Below are positions 36,338-44,649 of a DNA stretch of 64,000 nucleotides, piece after piece; position 1 is the first letter of the stretch, and every line of letters starts with the position of its first letter. The DNA is from Micromonospora tarapacensis (GTDB taxonomy: Bacteria > Actinomycetota > Actinomycetes > Mycobacteriales > Micromonosporaceae): contig NZ_JAHCDI010000004.1 of the NCBI RefSeq assembly GCF_019697375.1, positions 3,149,324 to 3,213,323 of the forward strand, read 5' to 3'. The position numbers were made by a program, and so were the translations under genes. The notes under the pieces are model-generated. The model was not told the DNA's origin and ran no database searches. It saw nothing but the letters and a program-made list of their open reading frames with translations.

Positions 36338-37015
36338 TCATTGGCGCAGCAGCGTCAACACCGCGAGCACCCGGCGGTTGTCGTCCTCCGCCGCCGACAG
36401 GCCGAGACGATTGAAGATGCTCCGCACGTGGGCCTCGACGGTCTTCTGGCTCAGCCGCAGGCGGCGACCGATCGCGACGTTCGACCGCCCCTCGGCCATC
36501 AGGCCCAGCACTTGGCGTTCCCGAGGGGTCAGCTGGGCCAGTCGGTCGACCTCGGCACGACGGCGACCGACCAGCCGGGCCACCACGGACGGGTCGAGGA
36601 CCACGCGACCCCGCCCCACCCGGCGCACCGAGTCGGCGAACTCCTCCAGGTCGGCGACCCGGTCCTTGAGCATGTATCCGGCACCACCGCCACCCGCGGC
36701 CGACCTGCTCCCACCCGGCCCCACCGAGTCGATGACCCGCATGGCGAAGGCGGTATCAATGTGGTGGGACAGGATCAGCACACCGACATCGGGATGCGAA
36801 ACCCGTAGCGCCCGCGCCGCCTCCAGCCCTTCGTCGGTGTAGGTGGGCGGCATCCGGATGTCGACGACCGCGACGTCGGGCGGATCGACGCGCACCATGG
36901 CGAGCAACTCGTCGGCGTTGCCGGCCAGGCCGACCAACTCCAGCCCGCTCTCGCCCAGCAGCCGGGCCAGACCCTCCCGGAACAGCAGCGAGTCGTCCGC
37001 CAGCATCACACGCAT
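36338..37015 (-). CDS. NarL/FixJ-type response regulator
   Basis: 225 residues. The receiver domain has the acidic pair ADDSLL, phospho-acceptor VVDIRMPP (Asp ~52), and K in GYMLKDR (~residue 118). An unusual Gly/Ser-rich insert (VGPGGSRSAAGGGGA) precedes that Lys. The C-terminal LuxR HTH has LTPRERQVLGLMAEGRSNVAIGRRLRLSQKTVEAHV. No kinase is adjacent; the likely partner is the histidine kinase at 44.65-46.43 kb on the same strand, beyond the dpg operon. Palindrome GGTTAACC lies ~155 bp upstream. Confidence 0.9.
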   Translation of the reverse strand: MRVMLADDSLLFREGLARLLGESGLELVGLAGNADELLAMVRVDPPDVAVVDIRMPPTYTDEGLEAARALRVSHPDVGVLILSHHIDTAFAMRVIDSVGPGGSRSAAGGGGAGYMLKDRVADLEEFADSVRRVGRGRVVLDPSVVARLVGRRRAEVDRLAQLTPRERQVLGLMAEGRSNVAIGRRLRLSQKTVEAHVRSIFNRLGLSAAEDDNRRVLAVLTLLRQ

Positions 37016-37167
37016 GTCACCCGCATTCTACGATAGGAGACCACGCTCACTCACCCGGCGCGACAGCCGGCCCACCACCACACCCACCCACACTCAACAT
37101 CGACCTACAACGATGAAACCAGGCGGGTCGCGCGAACCCGTCAGCCCCACGAATGATCGAGGTTAGA

Positions 37168-37178
37168 GGTTAACCCTA
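37168..37178. promoter_or_regulatory. GGTTAACCCTA site upstream of the response regulator
   Basis: GGTTAACCCTA, with the 8-bp palindrome GGTTAACC at 37168-37175, lies 153 bp upstream of the response-regulator start. The identical 11-mer occurs upstream of the histidine-kinase gene (46589-46599) and I found no other copy. It is a candidate autoregulatory site. Confidence 0.55.
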
Positions 37179-37411
37179 TCTGTCACCGCTGGATCACCCT
37201 GATGACGGTTCGAAGCTGCGGCAGTACGTTCACAGCGCGAACACCGCCGACAGACCCGACGCGTGTTCCCTGTTACGTCGTGCGGTCGACGGTCGGTCCC
37301 CGTCCACCTCGGCCGCACGACCCACAACTCCTGCACGACTTTGATCCCAGCCACCGTAAGGAAGGCACACCCGCGGTCCGGCCAGTATTCGCAGCGGCCA
37401 GGTGTAACCGA

Positions 37412-37461
37412 CCCCTGAACGGCGCTGACGTAACCCCTGAACCGCCCCTATCCACTCCTAT
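37412..37461 (+). promoter_or_regulatory. Phased CCCCT repeats upstream of dpgA operon
   Basis: CCCCTGA at 37412 and 37434, CCCCTAT at 37445, with degenerate copies at ~37423 (CGCTGAC) and ~37455 (CTCCTAT), keep a period of 11 bp over about 50 bp. They lie 115-165 bp upstream of the dpgA start. They are matched by the set at 33189-33217. Confidence 0.55.
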
Positions 37462-37512
37462 TTGTCGCCGACTCGTGACACCAGTTTCCGAGATGTGTGG
37501 TGCGCGCTAATC

Positions 37513-37529
37513 CCGTACCGTGGGTACGG
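37513..37529. promoter_or_regulatory. Perfect inverted repeat at dpgA promoter
   Basis: CCGTACC-GTG-GGTACGG has two perfect 7-bp arms around a 3-bp spacer. It lies 47 bp upstream of the GTG start of dpgA, where it would overlap a promoter or the start of transcription. It is a likely repressor or activator operator; the cognate protein is unknown. Confidence 0.65.
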
Positions 37530-37575
37530 CAATGATCAGATCGGTTAATTCCCGTGTCTCGGATTGGATCGCGCT

Positions 37576-38694
37576 GTGACAGTTCATCTGCAACCGGCGA
37601 CTGCCGCCCCGCACGGAACAGCGACCATTTCGGAATTCGATCGAAGGAGTCCCCGAATCCTAGGATTCGGCACCGCGGTTCCCTCCACGTCGTACACCCA
37701 GACCCAACTCCTACACCTGTTCGGCATCGCCGACCCGCGCGTGCGATCCGTCTTCGCCAACAGCGCGATCGACCGGCGTTTCCTCACCCTGCCACCGGCG
37801 GGTCCCGACGGCGCCCGGCAGCTGGAGACGCAGGGACAACTCCTGCACAAGCACCGCGAACAGACCGTCGACATGGGTGCCCGAGCGTTGGAAAGCTGCC
37901 TGAAGCACATCAACGCCCAGCTCACCGACGTACGGTACCTGTGCTGCGTGACCTCAACCGGCTTTCTCACCCCGGGGGTCAGTGCCCTGCTGATCCGGGA
38001 ACTGGGCCTGGAGGCCGACTGTGCCCGGCTCGACGTAGTGGGCATGGGCTGCAACGCGGGACTCAACGGACTCACCGCAACCGCGGCGTGGGCGGCTGCG
38101 AAACCCGGCGAGCTTGCGATCCTGCTGTGCGTCGAGGCATGCTCGGCGGCCTATGTGATGGACGGCACCATGCGCACGTCGGTGGTGAACAGCCTCTTCG
38201 GCGACGGGGCCGCTGCCATCGCCGTGCGATCCGACGACAGTGGCGAGCGCAGCGGACCCCAATTGTTGCGCTTCACCAGCCTCATAATTCCCGAGGCGGT
38301 CGGTGCGATGCGCTACGACTGGGACGATACCGCCGGGAAGTTCAGTTTCTACCTCGACCGCGACATTCCGTATGTCGTCGGCGCGCACGCCGAACGGGCG
38401 ATCGACGCTCTTCTGGCCGGCACCGGGGTGCGGCGCGGCGACATCGCCCACTGGGTCATTCACCCGGGCGGTAAGAAGGTCATCGACTCGGTGATGGTGA
38501 ACCTGGGTCTGACCCGGCACGACGTTCGACACACCGCTGGTGTCCTGCGCGAGTACGGCAACGTTTCCAGCGCCTCGTTCCTGTTCGCGTACGCGCGGCT
38601 GGCCGAAGAGGAGATCATCGCGCCGGGCGAGTACGGCGTCCTGATGACAATGGGGCCCGGTACCACCATCGAGACCGCCCTGGTGCGCTGGTGA
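37576..38694 (+). CDS. dpgA: DpgA-type type III polyketide synthase
   Basis: 372 residues. The active-site Cys is in LLCVEACSAAYVMDG, with His in HWVIHPGGKK and Asn in EYGNVSSASF, the full chalcone-synthase-like triad. DpgA condenses four malonyl-CoA to 3,5-dihydroxyphenylacetyl-CoA. GTG 37576 gives the usual DpgA length; TTG 37564 is in frame. It is the first gene of a six-gene operon. Its stop overlaps the next ATG by one base. In this cluster the product is not expected to become dihydroxyphenylglycine because HpgT is missing. Confidence 0.93.
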   Translation: MTVHLQPATAAPHGTATISEFDRRSPRILGFGTAVPSTSYTQTQLLHLFGIADPRVRSVFANSAIDRRFLTLPPAGPDGARQLETQGQLLHKHREQTVDMGARALESCLKHINAQLTDVRYLCCVTSTGFLTPGVSALLIRELGLEADCARLDVVGMGCNAGLNGLTATAAWAAAKPGELAILLCVEACSAAYVMDGTMRTSVVNSLFGDGAAAIAVRSDDSGERSGPQLLRFTSLIIPEAVGAMRYDWDDTAGKFSFYLDRDIPYVVGAHAERAIDALLAGTGVRRGDIAHWVIHPGGKKVIDSVMVNLGLTRHDVRHTAGVLREYGNVSSASFLFAYARLAEEEIIAPGEYGVLMTMGPGTTIETALVRW

Positions 38695-39398
38695 TGGCGG
38701 CCACTGGGGGAATCGGGGCAACCGTCGTGGAAGGTTCCGCCGACACGTACGTGTCGATCTCGGCCGCATCGCTGCCCGCGCTTGTGCACGAGCTGGCCGC
38801 GGGCTGCGACCGGGCGGACGCCGCCGGGCCGGACTCCGTGCTGCTGGTGCACCTCCACGGCGGCGCCACGGGCGACGGGACGGGCTGGCCCGGCGACGTC
38901 GGCATCCACGAGGTCACCCGTTGGGAACGCACACTGCGACGCCTGGAACGGCTGGCGGGACCGAGTGTCGCAGTGGCCGAGGGCGACTGCGTCGGGCCGG
39001 CGATGGAGGTGCTGCTGTCCACCGACTACCGCATCGCCACGGGGGACCTGCGACTACGCCCGTCGGCGCCGAGAGGCACACCGTGGCCGGGCATGGCGAT
39101 ACACCGCTTGGTGCACCAGATCGGGGTGGCCCGCGCTCGGCGCCTGGTGCTGTTCGGCGAGGAGATCGACGCCGCCACGGCCGCGGAACTCGGGCTGGTC
39201 GACGACATTACCGACGACATCGCGCAGAGCGTCCGCACCGTGGCCGATGCACTACGCACCCGCGGTGGTACCGATCTGCCGATACGGCGCCGGCTGCTGC
39301 TGGACGCGGCGGCCACGACCTTCGAGGACGCGCTCGGGGCTCACCTTGCCGCCTGTGACCGACACCTGCGTACCGCACGGACCGAGGTCATGCCATGA
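38694..39398 (+). CDS. dpgB: DpgB, enoyl-CoA-hydratase-like helper of DpgA
   Basis: 234 residues, crotonase-fold but divergent: HLHGGATGDGTGW near residue 45, then AVAEGDCVGPAMEVLLSTDYRIA (the oxyanion-hole region) and a QIGVARARRLVLFGEEIDA helix typical of the family. In glycopeptide producers DpgB assists DpgA in forming the dihydroxyphenylacetyl-CoA ring, by dehydration/aromatisation. ATG 38694 overlaps the dpgA stop (TGATG), and its own stop overlaps dpgC (ATGA). Confidence 0.88.
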   Translation: MAATGGIGATVVEGSADTYVSISAASLPALVHELAAGCDRADAAGPDSVLLVHLHGGATGDGTGWPGDVGIHEVTRWERTLRRLERLAGPSVAVAEGDCVGPAMEVLLSTDYRIATGDLRLRPSAPRGTPWPGMAIHRLVHQIGVARARRLVLFGEEIDAATAAELGLVDDITDDIAQSVRTVADALRTRGGTDLPIRRRLLLDAAATTFEDALGAHLAACDRHLRTARTEVMP

Positions 39399-40711
39399 GC
39401 AGCGTCCTGACGGACGTACCTGCGTTCACCGGGGAGCTTGCCCGTGACAGCCGGCTGTTGGCCGAACACGCCGAGGCCGGCGAGGCGGCCCTGCGGAGGC
39501 TGCCACCAACGCCCGCACGCGACGCTGCGCAGGCACATACCGCAGCCGATGTCCACCGGCACTGCCGCTCGGCGCGCCGCCGATTCCTGGAGATGCACGT
39601 GGCCGCGGTCTACGACGCGGTCACCGGCGACGACGAAGATCACCGGCCACTGACCGTCCTGGCACTGGAGGTCGCGGACCGCTTCCCCGGCCTGGTACCG
39701 GATGCCACCCGGCTGGCCGAGGAACGTGGGCGGCGGCAGGCTGACAAGGAGGGCCGCGAGATCGACCAGGGCCTCCTGTTCCAGGCGTTGCTGGCGCACG
39801 ACCGGACGGGCACGCACCTCATGCGTACGCTCCTGCGGCCGACCGCCGCCGCGCGGAGACTGCTCGACGACCTCCAGCGCACGGCACGCACCGTCCTGCC
39901 CACGGTGACGCTGGAGCGCCGCGACGGAGTGGCTCACCTGACCGTCCATAACCTCGATTGCCTCAATGCCGAGGACGATCAGCTCGCCGAGGACATGGAG
40001 ACCGCCATCGACCTGGCGTTGCTCGATCCGACCGTCCGGGTGGGCGTGCTTCGCGGCGCGCCGATGACCCATCCGGCCTATCATGGCCGCCGGGTGTTCA
40101 GTGCCGGGCTCAACCTGCGGCACCTGCAAGCCGGGCGGATCTCCTTCGCAGGTTTCCTGATGCGCCGTGAGCTCGGCTACGTCAACAAGCTCATCCGCGG
40201 CCTGCACACCGGCGACGCCACGCCGCGGGAGATCCCCTGGATCGCCGCGGTCGACACATTCGCCATCGGCGGTGGCACCCAGTTGCTGCTGGCGGTGGAT
40301 TGGGTCGTGATCGCGGCGGATGCCTACCTCAGCCTGCCCGCCGCTCAGGAGGGCATCGTGCCCGGAGTGGCGGGTCTGCGGCTGGGCCGCAGGGTCGGCG
40401 GTGGAGTGGCCCGACAGATCCTGCTCACCGGCCGCAAGTTGTGGGCCGGCGAGCCTGACTGCGCGCTGCTGTGCGACGAGGTGGCGGACCCACGCGACAT
40501 GGACCGCGCGGTTGCCGCTGCGGCCGACCGCCTCGACAATCCCGCCGTCGTCGCCAACCGCGCGATGCTCAACCTCGCCGAGGAGCCCCCGGACGTGTTC
40601 CGCCGCTTCGTCGCCGAGTTCGCGTGGCGCCAGGTTCTGCGCCTGTACAGCGCGGACGTACTCGCCAAGGCCGACGGGGCGTGGTCACGATCGGCAAGGA
40701 CGGCGGCGTGA
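39395..40711 (+). CDS. dpgC: DpgC, cofactor-independent dioxygenase
   Basis: 438 residues, normal for DpgC. A helical N-terminal half is followed by a crotonase-fold C-terminal half (RGAPMTHPAYHGRRVFSAGLNL; IAAVDTFAIGGGTQLLLAVDWV; EGIVPGVAGLRLGRRVGG). DpgC uses O2 without metal or cofactor to turn 3,5-dihydroxyphenylacetyl-CoA into 3,5-dihydroxyphenylglyoxylate, releasing CoA. ATGA overlap with dpgB and GTGA overlap with the decarboxylase gene show tight coupling. Confidence 0.92.
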   Translation: MSSVLTDVPAFTGELARDSRLLAEHAEAGEAALRRLPPTPARDAAQAHTAADVHRHCRSARRRFLEMHVAAVYDAVTGDDEDHRPLTVLALEVADRFPGLVPDATRLAEERGRRQADKEGREIDQGLLFQALLAHDRTGTHLMRTLLRPTAAARRLLDDLQRTARTVLPTVTLERRDGVAHLTVHNLDCLNAEDDQLAEDMETAIDLALLDPTVRVGVLRGAPMTHPAYHGRRVFSAGLNLRHLQAGRISFAGFLMRRELGYVNKLIRGLHTGDATPREIPWIAAVDTFAIGGGTQLLLAVDWVVIAADAYLSLPAAQEGIVPGVAGLRLGRRVGGGVARQILLTGRKLWAGEPDCALLCDEVADPRDMDRAVAAAADRLDNPAVVANRAMLNLAEEPPDVFRRFVAEFAWRQVLRLYSADVLAKADGAWSRSARTAA

Positions 40712-42405
40712 GCGCGGAGATGAGCCTGTCGCCGATCAACGCGCTGCTGCACGTGCTCAGCGACGAGGGCGTCGACCGGGTGTTCGGCAACCCCGGCACG
40801 ACCGAACTGCCGATCATCCACGCGCTCCGAGGTACCGCCGACATCCACTACGTGCTGGCGTTGCAGGAGGCGTCCGCGGTCGCGATGGCCGACGGGTACG
40901 CACGCGCCACCCAGCGCCCCGCGTTCGTCAACCTGCACGTCGCGGCCGGGCTGGCCAACGGCATGGTCGGCTTGCTCAACGCCAGCCGGTCCCGTACCCC
41001 GCTCGTGGTGACCGCCGGCCAGCAGGACCGACGCCACCTGGCTCAGGATCCGATGCTCTCCGGCGACCTGGTGGCGATGGCCCGACCGGTCGTCAAGCAC
41101 GCCTTCGACGTCCAGCACGCGGCGGACCTGCCGCTCCTGCTGCGCCGGGCCTTCGCCACCGCGGTCCGTCCACCGGCCGGACCGGTGTTCCTCTCGTTGC
41201 CGATGGATCTGCTCGCCGAGACCGAGCCCGTGCAGGTGCCGAAGCGATCTCTCATGGCACCGGCTGCTGCGGCGGGCAGCCTGAACGAGGCGGCCCGCCT
41301 GCTGGCCGCGGCCCGTGCGCCGGCGGTCGTGGCCGGTGACGGGGTGGGCCGGGACGACGCCGTGGCCGACCTCGTCGCCGTGGCCGAGGCACTCGGTGCG
41401 GTCACCTACCACCAGCCCATGTACGACGGGATCAACTTCCCGGGAACACATCCGCTGTACGCCGGTATGCTCCCGGCGCGCCACGCCGACATCCGGCGGC
41501 TGCTGGCAGACCACGACGTCGTGCTGATCGTGGGCTGTCGCGCCTTCACCCCGCACCACTACACGCCTGGCCCACCGATCCCAACCGGAACCGTCGTCGT
41601 GCAACTCGACAGCGACCCGGCCGAGCCCGGCCGAAACTTCCCTGTTGCGCTCGGGTTGGTCGGCGGCATCCGGCGCAGCCTCCGCGAACTCGCCCAGCAC
41701 GTGAACGCACAGCGACCCGGGTGCGATCCGCCGGACACCACCGCCGTGCGCAGCCGCATCGCCGAGGCGCGAGCCACCACCGACCGCCGAGCCCGTGACA
41801 GCTACGGCAAGGCGCCACTGGATCCACTGGCCGCCGCGCACGCGCTGGCCAACGGACTGCCTGCCGAAACCGTGGTGGTGGAGGAGGCGATCACCACCGG
41901 GCTGCGGCTGCGCAGCGTCCTCCGCCAGGATCGACCTCGTTCCTACGTGCACACGGTCGGCGGTGGCCTCGGAAGTGGAATCGGCATGGCGATCGGCAGC
42001 CGGCTGGGTGACCCGACCCGACCGGTCGTCGCGGTACTCGGCGACGGCTGCGCGATGTTCGGGCTTCAGGGTCTGTGGAGCGCGGCCCGCTACGGCGTGC
42101 CGGTCACGTTCGTGGTGATGAACAACGGTGAGTACCGAACGTTGAAGGAGACCCACGACGCCATGTACGGGCCGGCACCGGATCGCATCCCCTATGTCGG
42201 ACTGGACATCGGCCCACCGGCGCTGGACTTTCGCCGGGCGGCGGACTTCTTCGGCATCGACACACTCCGCGCCCACAGCACCGATGAACTCGCCGCCGTA
42301 GTCGCCGAGGCTGACGAGCGCGACCGTCCCCTACTGGTGGACGTCCCCTTACGCGCCCATGGTGAGGACGTTCCCGACCCCGCCGCAGAAGGAGCCGACC
42401 GATGA
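40708..42405 (+). CDS. Benzoylformate-decarboxylase-like ThDP enzyme
   Basis: 565 residues from GTG 40708 (GTGA overlap with dpgC); ATG 40720 is an alternative start. It is a ThDP enzyme of the MdlC/acetolactate-synthase fold. The N-terminal GNPGTTELPIIHAL contributes to the active site (ThDP Glu region), and the ThDP-Mg motif GDGCAMFGLQG ... VMNN is intact. It should decarboxylate 3,5-dihydroxyphenylglyoxylate, the DpgC product, to 3,5-dihydroxybenzaldehyde. The family and order match 3,5-dihydroxybenzoate pathways described for kendomycin and venemycin clusters. Confidence 0.9.
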   Translation: MSAEMSLSPINALLHVLSDEGVDRVFGNPGTTELPIIHALRGTADIHYVLALQEASAVAMADGYARATQRPAFVNLHVAAGLANGMVGLLNASRSRTPLVVTAGQQDRRHLAQDPMLSGDLVAMARPVVKHAFDVQHAADLPLLLRRAFATAVRPPAGPVFLSLPMDLLAETEPVQVPKRSLMAPAAAAGSLNEAARLLAAARAPAVVAGDGVGRDDAVADLVAVAEALGAVTYHQPMYDGINFPGTHPLYAGMLPARHADIRRLLADHDVVLIVGCRAFTPHHYTPGPPIPTGTVVVQLDSDPAEPGRNFPVALGLVGGIRRSLRELAQHVNAQRPGCDPPDTTAVRSRIAEARATTDRRARDSYGKAPLDPLAAAHALANGLPAETVVVEEAITTGLRLRSVLRQDRPRSYVHTVGGGLGSGIGMAIGSRLGDPTRPVVAVLGDGCAMFGLQGLWSAARYGVPVTFVVMNNGEYRTLKETHDAMYGPAPDRIPYVGLDIGPPALDFRRAADFFGIDTLRAHSTDELAAVVAEADERDRPLLVDVPLRAHGEDVPDPAAEGADR

Positions 42406-43838
42406 ACGGGACAGACCTCGCCGCGCGCGCCCGCCGCACGATGGCCGGCGGCACCGTCGATGTGGTGGAACCGGCCACCGGCGCCGTACTGACCACTGTC
42501 GGATTGGCCGACGAGACGGACGTCGACCGGGCGGTCAGGACGGCACAGGAGGCCCAGCCGGCCTGGTCGGCCACCCCGCCGAACAAGCGGGCCGCGGTGC
42601 TGCGCCGCGCCGCCCGCCTGTTGGAGCGGGACCGGGCGGAGATCGCCGAGTGGCTCGTACGCGAGGGCGGCGCCGTCCGCGGCAAGGCCGCGGTTGAGAT
42701 CGACTCGGTCCTTGACGAGCTGTGGGTGGCCGCAGCGCTACCGACGCAACCGCACGGGCAGCTCATGCCGTCGGAGGACGACCGGCAGAGCATCGCCCGA
42801 CGGGTGCCCCTCGGCGTCGTCGGTGTCATCGCGCCGTGGAACTTTCCGCTCCTACTGGCCACTCGCGCGGTCGCTCCCGCACTCGCCCTCGGAAATGCGG
42901 TAGTGCTGAAACCCGACCAGCAGACGCCGATCAGTGGCGGGTTCGCGCTGGCACACCTGTTCGCCGAGGCGGGCCTCCCCGAAGGTCTCCTGCACGTACT
43001 GCCCGGCGACGCCGGCCCCGGCGCGGCCCTGGTTGCGCACCCCGACGTCCCCATGATCGCATTCACCGGGTCGACGGCGGTTGGTCGGCTCGTCGGCGAG
43101 ACCGCCGGGCGACTACTGAAACGTGCCTCTCTCGAGCTTGGAGGAAACAACGCGTTCGTGGTGCTTGCCGATGCGGATCTCGACCTGGCCGCCTCCGCCG
43201 GCGCCTGGGGCTCTTTCAACCACCAGGGCCAGATCTGCATGGCTGCCGGCCGCCACGTCGTGGTGGCTGATGTCGTGGAGGGGTACACCGAACGACTCGC
43301 CCGTCGCGCGGACAAGCTCGCCGTCGGCGACCCGTGGCGGTTGGATCCGGATCTCGGACCGATCGTGAACCACGCCCAGTTGAACCGGGTGGCCGAGATA
43401 GTCGCGGAGTCCGTACGGCAGGGGGCGCGGATCCGTGCCGGCGGAACGCACGACGGTCTGTTCTACCGGCCGACCGTGCTGGACAACGTCACCCCGGACA
43501 TGCCCGTCTTCACCGAGGAGATCTTCGGACCGGTCGCACCGGTGATCGTGGCCGACGACGAGGACGACGCGGTACGGCTCGCCAACGCCACTCCCTACGG
43601 GCTCGTCGCGGCGGTGCAGACCCGCGGCCCGGCACGCGGTCTGGCCGTAGCAGGCCGGCTGAAGACCGGGATTGTACACGTCAACGACCAGACTGTCGCA
43701 GACAATGCGTTCGTTCCCTTCGGCGGTCGCGGCGCGTCGGGAAACGGCACCCGCTACGGCGCCGGGCACAGTTGGGACGAGTTCACCCAGTGGCAGTGGT
43801 TGACTGTATGCGAGACCACCCGGCCCGGGCCGTTCTGA
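42402..43838 (+). CDS. Aldehyde dehydrogenase (benzaldehyde type)
   Basis: 478 residues. NAD(P)-dependent ALDH with the N-terminal [31 protein letters not shown] segment, [13 protein letters not shown], catalytic Glu in [12 protein letters not shown] and catalytic Cys in [12 protein letters not shown]. It resembles vanillin/benzaldehyde dehydrogenases. Expected step: 3,5-dihydroxybenzaldehyde to 3,5-dihydroxybenzoate, the PKS starter. ATGA overlap with the decarboxylase gene. Confidence 0.9.
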   Translation: MNGTDLAARARRTMAGGTVDVVEPATGAVLTTVGLADETDVDRAVRTAQEAQPAWSATPPNKRAAVLRRAARLLERDRAEIAEWLVREGGAVRGKAAVEIDSVLDELWVAAALPTQPHGQLMPSEDDRQSIARRVPLGVVGVIAPWNFPLLLATRAVAPALALGNAVVLKPDQQTPISGGFALAHLFAEAGLPEGLLHVLPGDAGPGAALVAHPDVPMIAFTGSTAVGRLVGETAGRLLKRASLELGGNNAFVVLADADLDLAASAGAWGSFNHQGQICMAAGRHVVVADVVEGYTERLARRADKLAVGDPWRLDPDLGPIVNHAQLNRVAEIVAESVRQGARIRAGGTHDGLFYRPTVLDNVTPDMPVFTEEIFGPVAPVIVADDEDDAVRLANATPYGLVAAVQTRGPARGLAVAGRLKTGIVHVNDQTVADNAFVPFGGRGASGNGTRYGAGHSWDEFTQWQWLTVCETTRPGPF

Positions 43839-43849
43839 CGGACACGCCG

Positions 43850-44641
43850 ATGGAACGCATCAGGTACGACAAGCGAGACCACGTCGCCTACGTGACGATC
43901 AACCGCCCGGCCGTGCTCAACGCGCTGGACCTGCTCGCTCACGAGGAGCTGGGACAGGTCTGGGACGACGTCGAAGGCGACGACGACGTCTGGGTAGTGG
44001 TGCTGACCGGTAGCGGTGACCGCGCGTTCTGCGTAGGTCAGGACCTGAAGGAGTTGGCGGAACGCACGGGTCGTGGCGCGCCACCGAAGTCGTTCGGCAG
44101 TGAAGGGCTTGCCGGCCATCCGCGGCTGACCGAGCGCTTCACGTTCAGCAAGCCGGTTGTCGCGCGGGTCAACGGCTACGCGCTCGGCGGCGGCTTCGAA
44201 CTCGCCCTCGCCTGCGACATCGTCGTGGCCGCCGCACATGCCACGTTCGGGCTTCCGGAGGTACGGCTCGGGCAGATCGCCGGCGCCGGCGGCGTGTTCC
44301 GGCTTACCCGGCAGGCACCGTTCAAGGTGGCGATGGGTCATCTGCTGACCGGTCGGGAGCTGTCCGCCGCCCGCGCCTACGAACTCGGGCTCGTCAACGA
44401 GGTCGTTCCGGCCGAGCGGCTGGACGCTTGCGTCGACGGGTGGGTCGCCGACCTGCTGCGCTGCGCCCCCTTGTCGGTACGAGCGACGAAGCAGGCCGCC
44501 AGTGCCTCTGCTCATCTGTCCCTGAACGAGGCGTTCGCAGCCCGCTACCCGTGGGAGGAGCGGCGGCTGCGTAGCGTCGACACCGTTGAGGGCCCACGCG
44601 CGTTCACGGAGAAGCGACCACCCCGCTGGACCGGTGAGTAG
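43850..44641 (+). CDS. dpgD: DpgD, enoyl-CoA hydratase
   Basis: 263 residues. A regular crotonase: [42 protein letters not shown] (oxyanion hole), [16 protein letters not shown] and the [21 protein letters not shown] helix. In the Dpg pathway DpgD assists dehydration of the DpgA product. Here it is placed last, after the two starter-converting genes, rather than next to dpgC as in glycopeptide clusters. ATG at 43850; its stop is 8 bp from the end of the convergent kinase gene. Confidence 0.9.
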   Translation: MERIRYDKRDHVAYVTINRPAVLNALDLLAHEELGQVWDDVEGDDDVWVVVLTGSGDRAFCVGQDLKELAERTGRGAPPKSFGSEGLAGHPRLTERFTFSKPVVARVNGYALGGGFELALACDIVVAAAHATFGLPEVRLGQIAGAGGVFRLTRQAPFKVAMGHLLTGRELSAARAYELGLVNEVVPAERLDACVDGWVADLLRCAPLSVRATKQAASASAHLSLNEAFAARYPWEERRLRSVDTVEGPRAFTEKRPPRWTGE

Positions 44642-44649
44642 GCGCGGCT

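Noticed and set aside
37576..44641. Glycopeptide (dihydroxyphenylglycine) cluster
   Set aside because: dpgABCD are present but the aminotransferase HpgT and any NRPS are missing, while a decarboxylase and an aldehyde dehydrogenase are inserted in the operon. This fits 3,5-dihydroxybenzoate instead.
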